A stretch of 64,000 nucleotides of DNA from Idiomarina aminovorans (GCF_023155095.1 NZ_JAKNDA010000003.1:354068-418067), one strand, 5' to 3'. Positions 54,786-63,716 are shown, numbered from the stretch's first letter. A program made the numbers and translations. The notes: generated by a model not told the origin, from the sequence alone.

Positions 54786-55499
54786 GTGAGTAGCACCGCA
54801 GAAATGAATGCTGTCAACATAGAAAAACTGATTTTTTCATGGGCAGGACAGCAACCAACCCTGGACATTCCTGCCTGGCAGATAAAACAGGGGGAAACGG
54901 TGCTGCTACGCGGCCCCAGCGGTAGCGGTAAATCAACATTGCTATCGCTGCTGGCCGGCATAAATACGCCACAAAGTGGCCATTTACATCTGTTTGACAC
55001 CGCTTTTTCCAGTTTATCCGGCAGACAACGCGACCGTTATCGTGCCGACAATATTGGTTATATTTTCCAGCAGTTTAACTTGCTGCCCTACTTATCCGCT
55101 TTAGATAACGCCCTGCTCGCCTGTCAGTTTTCCAAAAAACGACAGCAACGTATAGCAAAGCAAGGTAGCTCTGCCGAGAATACCGCAATAGAAATGTTAC
55201 AGCGTTTAGGGTTGTCTTCAGAACAGATTCAGCAAGCCGCGCATACACTTAGTGTAGGCCAACAGCAGCGTGTTGCTGCCGCCCGGGCATTACTGGGCGC
55301 TCCTAAACTGCTGATTGCGGACGAACCAACCTCCGCGCTTGATGCCGAGCACCGGGATACCTTTATTCAGTTATTGCTTGAGCTCAGCAGCCAAAATAAC
55401 ACCACAGTTATTTTCGTCACCCATGACGCCGCGTTATCACCGTATTTTGATAAACATGTTGAGCTCAACGAACTCAATCAGGCAGGAGCTAAACCATGA
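54786..55499 (+). CDS. ABC transporter ATP-binding protein (LolD/MacB type)
   Basis: The 237-residue ATPase has Walker A LLRGPSGSGKSTLLSLLAGI, the Q-loop GYIFQQFNLLPYLSALDNAL, the signature in LSVGQQQRVAAARALLGAPK, Walker B LLIADEPTSALDAEH and the switch His in VTHDAAL. It pairs with the FtsX-type permease that overlaps it by four bases. The GTG at 54786 or an ATG six codons inside is the start; the ribosome site is weak. The ATPase-permease-DUF3299 order recalls P. aeruginosa PA4064-PA4066, a zinc-responsive cluster. Confidence 0.92.
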   Translation: MSSTAEMNAVNIEKLIFSWAGQQPTLDIPAWQIKQGETVLLRGPSGSGKSTLLSLLAGINTPQSGHLHLFDTAFSSLSGRQRDRYRADNIGYIFQQFNLLPYLSALDNALLACQFSKKRQQRIAKQGSSAENTAIEMLQRLGLSSEQIQQAAHTLSVGQQQRVAAARALLGAPKLLIADEPTSALDAEHRDTFIQLLLELSSQNNTTVIFVTHDAALSPYFDKHVELNELNQAGAKP

Positions 55500-56722
55500 T
55501 CCGCCTGGCTATAAAAAGCTTAATGAACCGGCGTGCAAGTGTTCTTCTGACGATTATTGCTATTGCCGTTAGTGTCACCCTGTTGTTAGCCGTTGAGCGC
55601 ATTCGCGAACAAGTCCAAAGTCATTTTGCTAACACCGTGTCGGGAACTGACTTGATAATTGGCGCGCGAACCGGACAAACTCAGTTGTTACTGTCTTCGG
55701 TTTTCCATATAGGCAACATGACAAACAATATGAGTTGGGAAAGCTTCGTCGATATTAGTGACCGCCCGGAAGTTAGTTGGTCCATACCGATATCCTTAGG
55801 TGACAGCGTTCAGGGCTTGCCCGTTGTCGCAACAACTAATGCCTATTTCGAGCATTTTAAATACGGCAGCAAGCAGCCTCTTGAGTTTTCAAAGGGACGC
55901 GCCTTCGCTGCAGATGAAGAAGTCGTACTAGGAGCGGATGCCGCTGAAAAGCTATCAAAAAACATTGGTGACGATATTATCGTTGCCCACGGTAGCGGCG
56001 GCATCAGCTTCAGTGAGCACGATGAACACCCTCTCACGGTTACCGGTATCTTGCAACGTACGGGAACCCCCGTGGATAAAGCGGTGTTAGTGACACTGCA
56101 CAGTCTTGAAATGATCCACAGTGGTGAGCATGAGCATTCTGACCATGACCATCACAATGAAGCGCCGGCAGAGAGCATCAGCGCCGCCTTACTGGGTTTA
56201 AAAGCAAAACCGCTGGCCTTACGTTTGCAGCGTCAAATCAACACCTATGACAAAGAACCGTTAACCGCTCTTTTACCCGGCATGACTTTGCAGCAACTCT
56301 GGAAAACGCTGCGAGTTTTTGAACAAGCTTTAACTGCAATTTCGGCAATGGTCGTACTCATTGGTTTATTGGGTATGCTGACAATTATGCTGGCGAGTCT
56401 AAGGGAACGCCGCCGTGAAATGGCCGTCTTAAGAGCCGTTGGTGCAGGTCCGGGAACGATATTTGGTCTGCTGCTCAGTGAAGCTTTGTTACTGACCGTA
56501 GTAGGTGCTTTTTCAGGCTTACTTCTACTCTACGGGCTGCAATGGTCGCTGGCCGGGGTTATTCAGTCGCAGACCGGACTCATATTCAGCAGTTCCTGGC
56601 CCAGTAACAGTGAATGGTGGCGTATAGCGCTCGTGATTGCTGCGGGCTTTGTGTTAAGTTTAATTCCGGCATGGCGCGCTTATCGCCAATCTCTTGCCGA
56701 CGGACTTACGGTGAAAATATGA
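55496..56722 (+). CDS. FtsX/MacB-type ABC permease with His-rich loop
   Basis: The 408-residue membrane protein has one N-terminal helix (VLLTIIAIAVSVTLLLAVE), a large periplasmic domain and three C-terminal helices. The FtsX core shows LASLRERRREMAVLRAVGAG. Around residues 206-222 the periplasmic domain carries HSGEHEHSDHDHHNEAP, which has seven His within 14 residues plus acidic residues and could bind zinc or copper. MacB-type permeases move proteins, lipids or small molecules across the periplasm. The stop overlaps the DUF3299 gene by ATGA. Confidence 0.9.
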   Translation: MIRLAIKSLMNRRASVLLTIIAIAVSVTLLLAVERIREQVQSHFANTVSGTDLIIGARTGQTQLLLSSVFHIGNMTNNMSWESFVDISDRPEVSWSIPISLGDSVQGLPVVATTNAYFEHFKYGSKQPLEFSKGRAFAADEEVVLGADAAEKLSKNIGDDIIVAHGSGGISFSEHDEHPLTVTGILQRTGTPVDKAVLVTLHSLEMIHSGEHEHSDHDHHNEAPAESISAALLGLKAKPLALRLQRQINTYDKEPLTALLPGMTLQQLWKTLRVFEQALTAISAMVVLIGLLGMLTIMLASLRERRREMAVLRAVGAGPGTIFGLLLSEALLLTVVGAFSGLLLLYGLQWSLAGVIQSQTGLIFSSSWPSNSEWWRIALVIAAGFVLSLIPAWRAYRQSLADGLTVKI

Positions 56723-57192
56723 AGAAGTTATTAGCAGTCGTATTACTTATGTTGACGCTTCCCGCGTTCGCAGCTGCAGAAAAAATAGGCTGGAAAGATT
56801 TAATTCCAGAAGGCTTTACCCCGCCTCCGGTTAAACCCCAGTCTTATTATGATGCTAACCCTGAAGAAGACCGCCAGACAAATTTGGACGCGCCCGTAGT
56901 AGAAGCTCTGGACGGCAAAAAAGTTCGTATTCCCGGGTATGTTGTGCAGCTGGAAGGTGATGCCGATAATGTCACTGAGTTTTTATTAGTGCCTTATTTC
57001 GGCGCCTGTATTCATGTACCACCACCACCGCCGAACCAAATCATTCATGTAGAATATGAACAAGGTGTTCCGTATGAAAACACTTATGATGCGGTTTGGA
57101 TAGAGGGTACTATCAAGGTCGAACGTAAAGAAGGTGACCTTGCCGTAGTTGGTTACCAAATGGATGCAGATAGCGTTGAGGTATACAACTAA
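56719..57192 (+). CDS. Exported DUF3299 protein
   Basis: The ATG at 56719 overlaps the permease stop and begins a signal peptide (KKLLAVVLLMLTLPAFAAA). The 157-residue product has WKDLIPEGFTPPP, VRIPGYVVQLEGDADNVTEF and the hallmark LVPYFGACIHVPPPPPNQI with one cysteine and one histidine in a proline-rich turn. DUF3299 proteins are periplasmic partners of ABC-FtsX pairs and function is not established; Cys and His suggest metal binding. The last four bases overlap the convergent response regulator gene. Confidence 0.88.
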   Translation: MKKLLAVVLLMLTLPAFAAAEKIGWKDLIPEGFTPPPVKPQSYYDANPEEDRQTNLDAPVVEALDGKKVRIPGYVVQLEGDADNVTEFLLVPYFGACIHVPPPPPNQIIHVEYEQGVPYENTYDAVWIEGTIKVERKEGDLAVVGYQMDADSVEVYN

Positions 57193-59402
57193 GAATAACT
57201 CATTTGCTTTTGCAGCAAACTGATTAACTGCTCCGCGGGCATGGGTTTAGCAAACAAGTAGCCTTGTCCCTCGGCGCATTTTAACCCTAAAAAGTAATCG
57301 AGCTGAACTTGCTCTTCAATACCTTCGGCTAGAACATTTAACCCTAAACGACCAGCCATATCGACAATAGTCTCTATAATGATTCGCCCGCTCGCCTGAT
57401 CTGAGTTATTGACAAAGGTTTTGTCTATCTTAATTCGGTCCAGCGGCAATTTCTGAAGATAACTTAGCGAAGAGAATCCCACGCCGAAGTCGTCGATGGC
57501 AACCTTAATGCCTTGCTTTTTTAAACGTCTTAAAATATCAGCGACTAAATCGGGATCTTCCATGACGATACTTTCGGTAATTTCCAGTTCAATGCGTTCA
57601 GGGTTAATACCCCATTGTTCAATTTGCTTTTCAACAAGTTCGGGAAAGTCACGTTTACGAAACTGAGGTACCGATACGTTCACGGCAACTCTTAATTGAG
57701 GAAGACCAATTTCGTCAAATGCATTAATTTGTCGGCAAGCCTCTTCAATCACCCAGCAACCAATTTCCACAATTAGCCCCGAGTATTCCGCTAAAGGAAT
57801 AAACTCTGCTGGAGAAATAAAAGAGCCATCACTCTGAGGCCAACGCAACAGAGCTTCTGCACCAATGACTTTTTGGGTTGTTAGTTCAACTTGAGGTTGA
57901 TACCAGACTTCTAATTTTCTATTCGCAAAGTCGGCACGCAACCGGCGTACCAAATGAAGCCGACGCTGAGTATCCTGCTCCATCGACGGTTCATAGTAAT
58001 TAAAACGATCAAAAGAGTTATTCTTGGCATTCTTCAAGGCAATATAAACTTGCTTCAGCAGCCCTTTGCCATTCACTCTTTCGGGGTTAGCCGCGGATGT
58101 AAAACCACAGGTAACACGCAGTGGGATATAATGCTCTCCGGCTCTAAAAGGCAAAGAGAAAAGTTCGTTAAAAGCATCGGGAGTGACAATATCTGCCGAA
58201 CCAAAAATACCGAAGACATCCGCAGAAATACGGGAAACAAATACGCGACTTCCAAGTTGCTCGGTTAAACGCAACGCCACTGACCGTAACAATAAATTAC
58301 CGACATCTTGCCCTAAACCATCGTTTACATCAGAAAAATGGTTAATGTCGATAACGGCTACCATCTTGTTCTTATCCGGCTTTTCTGATAACGACTGGAG
58401 GTTGCGTGTAAACTCAGCACGATTCGGAATACCGGTTAAAGGATCGAGATAGGCAGCTGTCTGCAGCTCCTCAAACAAATTAGCGTTCTCAAAGCCAACA
58501 GCAATATTGGCGAGAAAGACTTCCAGTAACTCCTTGTCGTATTCCGCTACAATGTTTTTTGTTTCAATATAAGCTGCGGCCTGGTGGACCTGTCCATCGA
58601 TGAAAAATACGGTACCATTCTCAGTATGAATATGACGCTGCTCGTTTAAACACTGCCGAACGCTCTTTTCAATTTCTTCTGAGTCCAGTGTCGATAAACT
58701 TTTGTTAATACTATCTGCAAAGTGCCCTGCAGCACCCAGTACCAGAATATCGTTATCTTTATGTGGCGCTCTGGCACCCACAATACCTTCTGCATTTAAC
58801 CCAAACAGAGATGCAATTTGAGTAACCACACCTTCGGAAAAGTTAACAATAGAATGCTTCTCCATGAGGTTCGACGCAGAATGAATTATTTTACGCAGAC
58901 CACGGCGATTTGCGTTAATTGTACACAGTTGCTGGTAGGAACGGACGGCAGAAAATACAGTAGTTAATAGGCGGCTTCGGGTGAGCTCTGTTTTTGTTTT
59001 ATAATCATTAATATCATAGTTCTTAACGACGCTTTCTTCGGGTGCATAACCAGGCTGCCCGGTCCGTAACACAATTCTAACTTCGTCATTACACAGCTGC
59101 TCTCTTATGGCTTGCGCGACTTTTAAACCTGCGTCATCGGTTTCCATGACAACATCAAGTAATACCATAGCAATGTCATCATGCTCACTCAGCCTGTCCA
59201 ACGCTTCGTCTCCACTGTAGGCGTGATGAAACTCAAGATCACGACCACAAATGATGACATCGGCCAGCGCCATTTTAGTAACAGCGTGAATCTCCTGATC
59301 GTCATCGACAATCAGTATTTTCCAAAAGCCTTTACTGTATTCTGCCTGAATTACTTCATCATCATCGTGAAGAAATAGAAGTTCATCTTGACTACTGACC
59401 AT
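57189..59402 (-). CDS. REC-DUF3369-GGDEF(degenerate)-EAL response regulator
   Basis: This 737-residue cytosolic protein probably degrades c-di-GMP under two-component control. The receiver (about 28-155) has ILIVDDDQEIH and the phospho-acceptor in MVLLDVVMET. A DUF3369-like domain (about 160-320) follows. The GGDEF domain has SADVF in place of GGDEF (ISADVFGIF), so cyclase activity is unlikely. The EAL domain (about 495-735) has EALLRW, ELEITESIVM, IDDFGVGFSSLSYLQKLP, KIDKTFV and AEGIEE, all consistent with an active phosphodiesterase. No histidine kinase is adjacent. The ribosome site is weak. Confidence 0.92.
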   Translation of the reverse strand: MVSSQDELLFLHDDDEVIQAEYSKGFWKILIVDDDQEIHAVTKMALADVIICGRDLEFHHAYSGDEALDRLSEHDDIAMVLLDVVMETDDAGLKVAQAIREQLCNDEVRIVLRTGQPGYAPEESVVKNYDINDYKTKTELTRSRLLTTVFSAVRSYQQLCTINANRRGLRKIIHSASNLMEKHSIVNFSEGVVTQIASLFGLNAEGIVGARAPHKDNDILVLGAAGHFADSINKSLSTLDSEEIEKSVRQCLNEQRHIHTENGTVFFIDGQVHQAAAYIETKNIVAEYDKELLEVFLANIAVGFENANLFEELQTAAYLDPLTGIPNRAEFTRNLQSLSEKPDKNKMVAVIDINHFSDVNDGLGQDVGNLLLRSVALRLTEQLGSRVFVSRISADVFGIFGSADIVTPDAFNELFSLPFRAGEHYIPLRVTCGFTSAANPERVNGKGLLKQVYIALKNAKNNSFDRFNYYEPSMEQDTQRRLHLVRRLRADFANRKLEVWYQPQVELTTQKVIGAEALLRWPQSDGSFISPAEFIPLAEYSGLIVEIGCWVIEEACRQINAFDEIGLPQLRVAVNVSVPQFRKRDFPELVEKQIEQWGINPERIELEITESIVMEDPDLVADILRRLKKQGIKVAIDDFGVGFSSLSYLQKLPLDRIKIDKTFVNNSDQASGRIIIETIVDMAGRLGLNVLAEGIEEQVQLDYFLGLKCAEGQGYLFAKPMPAEQLISLLQKQMSYS

Positions 59403-59498
59403 TCGCCGAGGCCATCCATTTATAAGGATTTACAAACATACAACAATTTAGCTTAAATAATGAATGGCCTGCAAGTGTTGAACAGTCTAATTTATGAA

Positions 59499-60188
59499 TT
59501 AAAAGTGAACTTCGACTCCAAGAAAAGGCCCTTTAACAGTGACATCTGAATAAATGTCATCAACATCATCGAGCTCCACAACCGAGTGACGATAGCCGGC
59601 ATTAAGATTGACATCCACCGCCAGATTCTCCACCAAACGATACTCCACACCAATTTGAGCGTCCTGAACTTTACTGTCTTTCACGCTGAGCGCGCTGACA
59701 TCAGCGAAGAAAGTCCAGTCGGTCGCAGGTATTCCGACTCGAGCTGCTGCATAGGCTGTTGGTACAACAACGGAGAAGTCCTGACGACCAAGACGGTTGC
59801 TTACCGGAGTGCGCAAAGTACCGTCAAAATCCATTGCGTTGACACCGATGTCAAAAGAGACTAAATCATTATCGAAAATTTCGTAGTATAAAATGTAATC
59901 TCGATGGCTAAAGTCATTTTCTTCAAAACCGCCGGAAACTTCTAACGTATTTTCTCTGACTTTTATATTAGGAATTAATGGAATTGGATGCTCAAGCGCA
60001 ATATAGTAGCTGCTATGATTTTCGTTGTCGAAATTGGGCTCTATTAAATTAGATCCCACCGCATATTCACCTTCATTATTGGCATTCCAAATTTGCCCGC
60101 CGGCATAAACACCCAAAACAGTATCAGCCAACGCACTGACCGGAGCAACCGCTAACGCTGCAGCCAGAACTACGGTTTTTTTATACAT
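59499..60188 (-). CDS. Small outer-membrane beta-barrel protein, TIGR04219-like
   Basis: The 229-residue protein starts with a signal peptide (YKKTVVLAAALAVAPVSALA). It has alternating beta-strands with aromatic girdles and ends in the outer-membrane signature F (GPFLGVEVHF). GVYAGGQIWNANNEGEY near the N-terminus and TDWTFFADVSALSV match the TIGR04219 family as I recall it. No function is known. It lies between the phosphodiesterase gene and the PCuAC gene, all on the minus strand. Confidence 0.8.
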   Translation of the reverse strand: MYKKTVVLAAALAVAPVSALADTVLGVYAGGQIWNANNEGEYAVGSNLIEPNFDNENHSSYYIALEHPIPLIPNIKVRENTLEVSGGFEENDFSHRDYILYYEIFDNDLVSFDIGVNAMDFDGTLRTPVSNRLGRQDFSVVVPTAYAAARVGIPATDWTFFADVSALSVKDSKVQDAQIGVEYRLVENLAVDVNLNAGYRHSVVELDDVDDIYSDVTVKGPFLGVEVHF

Positions 60189-60214
60189 AATTGTCCCTGT
60201 AAGGTTTTGAACTT

Positions 60215-60628
60215 TTATTGCTTAACTAAAAATTGCACCTCTTGTTTGGCACCTGAGTCAAAATGCAGAACAAGGGAAAAAGTGTCTTTTTCTTGAAGAG
60301 GAGAGACTAATCCGAACAACATGAAGTGGTAACCACCGGGCTGAAACTTAATAACCTCGCCAGGTGCTATTGATAGCGGTTTTACCGCTTCCATCTTCAT
60401 AACTTCGCCAGACATAACATGACGATGAACTTCTGCAACCTGACTAATTTGCGAGCTAATATGAGTAACATTGAGAGTCTTGTTGTGAGGATTCTCAAGA
60501 GTTGCGTAAGCCGCACCGTTTTCAGTTCCGGGAATGCTCGCACGAGCCCAGCCATCGGTCACTTTTAATGGTTCAGCTGCAACTATAGCGGGCAAAAAAA
60601 ACATCACTGCTACTATTATTTTAAACAT
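60215..60628 (-). CDS. Periplasmic copper chaperone, PCuAC family
   Basis: The 137-residue protein has a signal peptide (FKIIVAVMFFLPAIVAAEP) and the PCuAC domain. The copper-binding set is visible as EVHRHVMSGEVMKMEAV followed by FQPGGYHFMLFGL, fitting H(M)X10MX21HXM. WARASIPGTENGAAYATLEN is typical. Such proteins deliver Cu(I) to cytochrome oxidase. It lies 26 bases upstream of the barrel gene on the same strand. A leader hairpin covers part of its ribosome site. Confidence 0.93.
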   Translation of the reverse strand: MFKIIVAVMFFLPAIVAAEPLKVTDGWARASIPGTENGAAYATLENPHNKTLNVTHISSQISQVAEVHRHVMSGEVMKMEAVKPLSIAPGEVIKFQPGGYHFMLFGLVSPLQEKDTFSLVLHFDSGAKQEVQFLVKQ

Positions 60629-60633
60629 TGTCT

Positions 60634-60658
60634 TAGCCTTTCTATTTAACTAAGGCTA
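60634..60658 (-). promoter_or_regulatory. Leader hairpin of the PCuAC gene
   Basis: TAGCCTT (minus strand, 60652-60658) pairs with AAGGCTA (60634-60640) around an 11-base A/T-rich loop. The 3' arm holds the AAGG ribosome site, eight bases before the ATG. No T-run follows. Confidence 0.3.
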
Positions 60659-60672
60659 TATATTACACGTGA

Positions 60673-60990
60673 TTAACCCGTTCTAGAAACCTTTGGTTTG
60701 CGAAAAATAAAGTAAAGAACCAAAAGACAAAGAATTAGCGGCCAAAACAAACCTATCCCACTCAGTATTAGCGCAATAAATGCCGCGCCAACACCTAACA
60801 GTACACTACCAAAGACCGTGACCACCACGAAAAATACTAAACCAACGAAGAATAGGCTAAGCAACAGCGTTGCGAATAACTCTACTATAGATCCTATCGC
60901 CATTCCGAAAACTGAAAATATTTCTTCAGCGAAAAAGAACAGACCGATAAGCGATAAAACGATTAACCAGCCAAAGCTACGATTTGACAT
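60673..60990 (-). CDS. Small membrane protein, unknown function
   Basis: The ATG at 60990 has GGAG eight bases upstream and gives 105 residues; an in-frame start nine codons earlier is less likely. Three hydrophobic stretches suggest three to four membrane helices: GWLIVLSLIGLFFFAEEIF, IVELFATLLLSLFFVGLVFF and AAFIALILSGIGLFWPLIL. The tail is basic (FRKPKVSRTG). I recognise no family. A -10-like TATAAT lies about 30 bases upstream on the minus strand (61019-61024). It lies between the PCuAC gene and the TonB receptor terminator. Confidence 0.65.
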   Translation of the reverse strand: MSNRSFGWLIVLSLIGLFFFAEEIFSVFGMAIGSIVELFATLLLSLFFVGLVFFVVVTVFGSVLLGVGAAFIALILSGIGLFWPLILCLLVLYFIFRKPKVSRTG

Positions 60991-61107
60991 GACGATAACT
61001 CCAATAGTGAGCAAATTAATTATATAGTTTTGAGTTACAACTACCGTGCCAACTATTTATCTCATACTTTTCAAGTGTTTAAAAAATAACACTTAATCCT
61101 GTAATAA

Positions 61108-61134
61108 AAAAACCGCCAATTATTGGCGGTTTTT
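61108..61134. terminator. Bidirectional terminator after the TonB-dependent receptor
   Basis: AAAAACCGCC and GGCGGTTTTT pair around a seven-base A/T loop, with T-runs on both strands. It lies 25 bases past the receptor stop codon. A second weaker hairpin (AAGTGTT/AACACTT at 61073-61094) lies further on. Confidence 0.85.
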
Positions 61135-61158
61135 ACTAATATCAGTTATCGGGGTTGA

Positions 61159-63582
61159 TTAAAATTTATACTCAACTTCCGAATAAAAGTAGCCACCGTT
61201 GAAACCGATAGGAGAGTTAGTATTTGGATACTTAAATATTGTATCAAATGCACTTTGTACTGGTTGCTCTTCCGGGTATTCGCTAAAGATGTTTTGGCCA
61301 CCGACAACAAGACTCAACTGATCAGAGAGTGCGTATCTAACCGAAATATCCGTTATCCAATTCGGACCATACGATTCGTTAGCCTCATCTGCGGTTTCGC
61401 CAGTATCATAATCACCCATAATATAAGTTCCAAAATAATTGAACCGTACATCGGTTCTCCAATTGCCTAAGGAATGAGTAAAACCAATAGATCCACTGTG
61501 ATCAGGCGTAGAATCAGTCATACGTATTTTTTCATCATAATCAAACAATACCGACTCAATACCATCAAATAGCGCGGGCAGCTTAATGGACTCTATTTCA
61601 GTATTGTTGAAGCCATACGCTAACTGTGCTTTTAACTCACCAGAATCATTTAAGTTAAATGTTTTGCTGGCAACAATATCCAAGCCTTCCGTTTTTGTAT
61701 CAACGGCATTAATAAAGAATTTGGCATTTTCGGCTGAAACAGTGCTCAGGGCGTCTGCCACTGCTGATGAGTCACTCGGGAATACCTGGTTCGATAAGAT
61801 AATACGATCGTCAATATCAATTCTGAAATAGTCTAAAGTAATAGCCAAGCCGTCATAACCATTCCAAACGATACCAGCACTGACACTTTCAGATTCCTCC
61901 GGCTCAAGATCAGGGATATTCAAAGCCTCTGTAACCGGACTCAGAGAATTAAATGTCCCAGACTGTTGCAAAACCGTTTCACCATCAACATCAACGGCAA
62001 ATGTTGAGATATTAGTAAAATAGAGTTGCTGCACACTAGGAGCTCTGAAACCGGTATTTAATGCGCCGCGTACGGCAATTCGGTCGGTGATGTCATAACG
62101 ACCGGAGACTTTCCAACTGGTATTATTACCAAAATCCGAATAGTCCTCGCGGCGTACGGCAGCTCCCCACATAAAGTCTGTCGTCAATTGGTTCTCAGTC
62201 TCCAAGTAAACTCCGACATTATCACGACTCTGATTGACCTCTGCGTCGGGTTTAAAGCCGGTATAACCCTGGCTTCCGCCAGGACGACCTTGGTAACCTC
62301 CGTTGCTATAAGACGCTTCGTCACCTGCTTTTATTTCGTAAGTGTTGTCTCGGTAGCTAACACCAAATGCTATTGATAAATCTGAGTTATTAACAAACGG
62401 AACGAAGCGTTGGGCGTCAAATGTGAGATTAGCTTCTTCATTGTTTAGTGTGCCCGCGTCGAAGGAGGTTGGCGTTAGTTCTGGACCTAAGGATGCGTTT
62501 AGAGAATTCTCAACGTTGTATTGAAATTCACTACGCCCATAACCGCCGCTAAAATCTAGAGTCCACTCTCCGAGATACCATTCATAACCAGCGTATGCAG
62601 AGTAATCTTTAACGTCTGGAGCTAAAATAGGCAAAAACCCATCTGGGTAAATTTCAGTGAGTGTATTATTTTGAATTGCCCTTCGATAAAATGCTCCAGA
62701 TTCCGATTTACGGTCGCTCATGCCACCAAAAGCATAGAGACGCCCTTCGCTTAGAGTCATGTCAAAGTTGGCAAATAGAGAAGCATTTTCATATTCAGCT
62801 GCACCGATATGAAAGCTCTGTCTATCAAAAGTTGCTTCTCTAGGGTCCTCGCTATCGTCTGGAAGTAAAGGATACTGTTGACGGGTATCCGGTCCGGCTC
62901 TATTGGTACGGTTTTTATGATGGAGTTCCCCTGAAACGGTGAGAACGCCGTCTTCACCAACCAAAAAACCCGTACTTGCGGAAGCTCGCCATTGCTGACC
63001 GTCGCCTTTGTGTGTTTGTCCAAGCTGTAAACTGGCATTACCACCCCGTGCGTTATCCTTTAAAACGATATTAATAACACCAGCTATAGCATCTGAACCG
63101 TATAAAGCGGCAGCACCGTCCCGCAAAACTTCAATACGTTTTATTGCCGCCATAGGTATGGCATTCAAATCGACGTTTGAGCTACCACGACCCGTTGTTC
63201 CATTAAGATGAACCAGAGCAGAACTATGACGACGCTTCCCATTAATAAGAACCAACGTATGGTCCGGCGATAAACCTCTTAAAGAGGCAGGTTTAACTGC
63301 GTCACTACCGTCGGTAATAGACGATGAAGGAAAATTAAAGCTCGGCACTGCATACTGTAAAGCTTTTGCTGTATCTGTCATGCCTGTAGCAGCTAGGTCA
63401 TCAGCGCTAATAATATCCACCGGTGCGGCACCATCTGTCGCAGTTCGCATCGATAAGCGGGAACCTACTACCTGAATAACTTCTTCTATCCCGTCAGCTG
63501 TCGAGGCTTGCTGTGCTGACACGCCTGGTGTAATAAAAAATGAACTTGCTAAAGCAAGTGTAATGGCATTAAAACCCTTCAT
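61159..63582 (-). CDS. TonB-dependent outer-membrane receptor
   Basis: The 807-residue protein has a signal peptide (KGFNAITLALASSFFITPGVSA), a TonB-box-like EEVIQVVGSRL, and a plug domain with SLRGLSPDHTLVLINGKRRH and RIEVLRDGAAALYGSDAIAG. A 22-strand barrel follows, ending in YFYSEVEYKF. The motif GFRAPSVQQLYF is typical of the barrel. The plug type is common in marine Alteromonadales and xanthomonads. The ligand (siderophore, sugar, peptide or other) cannot be told from sequence, and no transport or regulatory gene adjoins it. Confidence 0.93.
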   Translation of the reverse strand: MKGFNAITLALASSFFITPGVSAQQASTADGIEEVIQVVGSRLSMRTATDGAAPVDIISADDLAATGMTDTAKALQYAVPSFNFPSSSITDGSDAVKPASLRGLSPDHTLVLINGKRRHSSALVHLNGTTGRGSSNVDLNAIPMAAIKRIEVLRDGAAALYGSDAIAGVINIVLKDNARGGNASLQLGQTHKGDGQQWRASASTGFLVGEDGVLTVSGELHHKNRTNRAGPDTRQQYPLLPDDSEDPREATFDRQSFHIGAAEYENASLFANFDMTLSEGRLYAFGGMSDRKSESGAFYRRAIQNNTLTEIYPDGFLPILAPDVKDYSAYAGYEWYLGEWTLDFSGGYGRSEFQYNVENSLNASLGPELTPTSFDAGTLNNEEANLTFDAQRFVPFVNNSDLSIAFGVSYRDNTYEIKAGDEASYSNGGYQGRPGGSQGYTGFKPDAEVNQSRDNVGVYLETENQLTTDFMWGAAVRREDYSDFGNNTSWKVSGRYDITDRIAVRGALNTGFRAPSVQQLYFTNISTFAVDVDGETVLQQSGTFNSLSPVTEALNIPDLEPEESESVSAGIVWNGYDGLAITLDYFRIDIDDRIILSNQVFPSDSSAVADALSTVSAENAKFFINAVDTKTEGLDIVASKTFNLNDSGELKAQLAYGFNNTEIESIKLPALFDGIESVLFDYDEKIRMTDSTPDHSGSIGFTHSLGNWRTDVRFNYFGTYIMGDYDTGETADEANESYGPNWITDISVRYALSDQLSLVVGGQNIFSEYPEEQPVQSAFDTIFKYPNTNSPIGFNGGYFYSEVEYKF

Positions 63583-63599
63583 ACTGCTCTCCCGCTATG

Positions 63600-63618
63600 G
63601 CTATATAGTGAATATAGC
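63600..63618. promoter_or_regulatory. Inverted repeat upstream of the TonB receptor
   Basis: GCTATAT and ATATAGC (7-base arms, 5-base gap) lie 18 bases upstream of the receptor start and include -10-like TATATT/TATA sequences on the minus strand. It may be an operator over the promoter. It does not resemble a Fur box. Confidence 0.35.
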
Positions 63619-63679
63619 AGGCGATCGAAGGTTTGGCTCAGTCTGGAAAGCAATTAGGTATAAGCAAAAGTTATAGTAG

Positions 63680-63697
63680 CCTGATGTTCACATCAGG
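63680..63697. repeat. Perfect palindrome CCTGATGT-N2-ACATCAGG
   Basis: Eight-base arms are separated by TC. The palindrome lies just upstream of a GGAGG and a 17-codon reading frame on the plus strand, and downstream of a -10-like TATAGT (63672-63677). It could be an operator or a leader hairpin. Confidence 0.35.
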
Positions 63698-63716
63698 TGG
63701 GGTGCCGGAGGAAGAT

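Noticed and set aside
59409..59470. Inverted repeat AGGCCAT/ATGGCCT near the response regulator start
   Set aside because: The arms are only seven bases and 48 apart, which is likely by chance.
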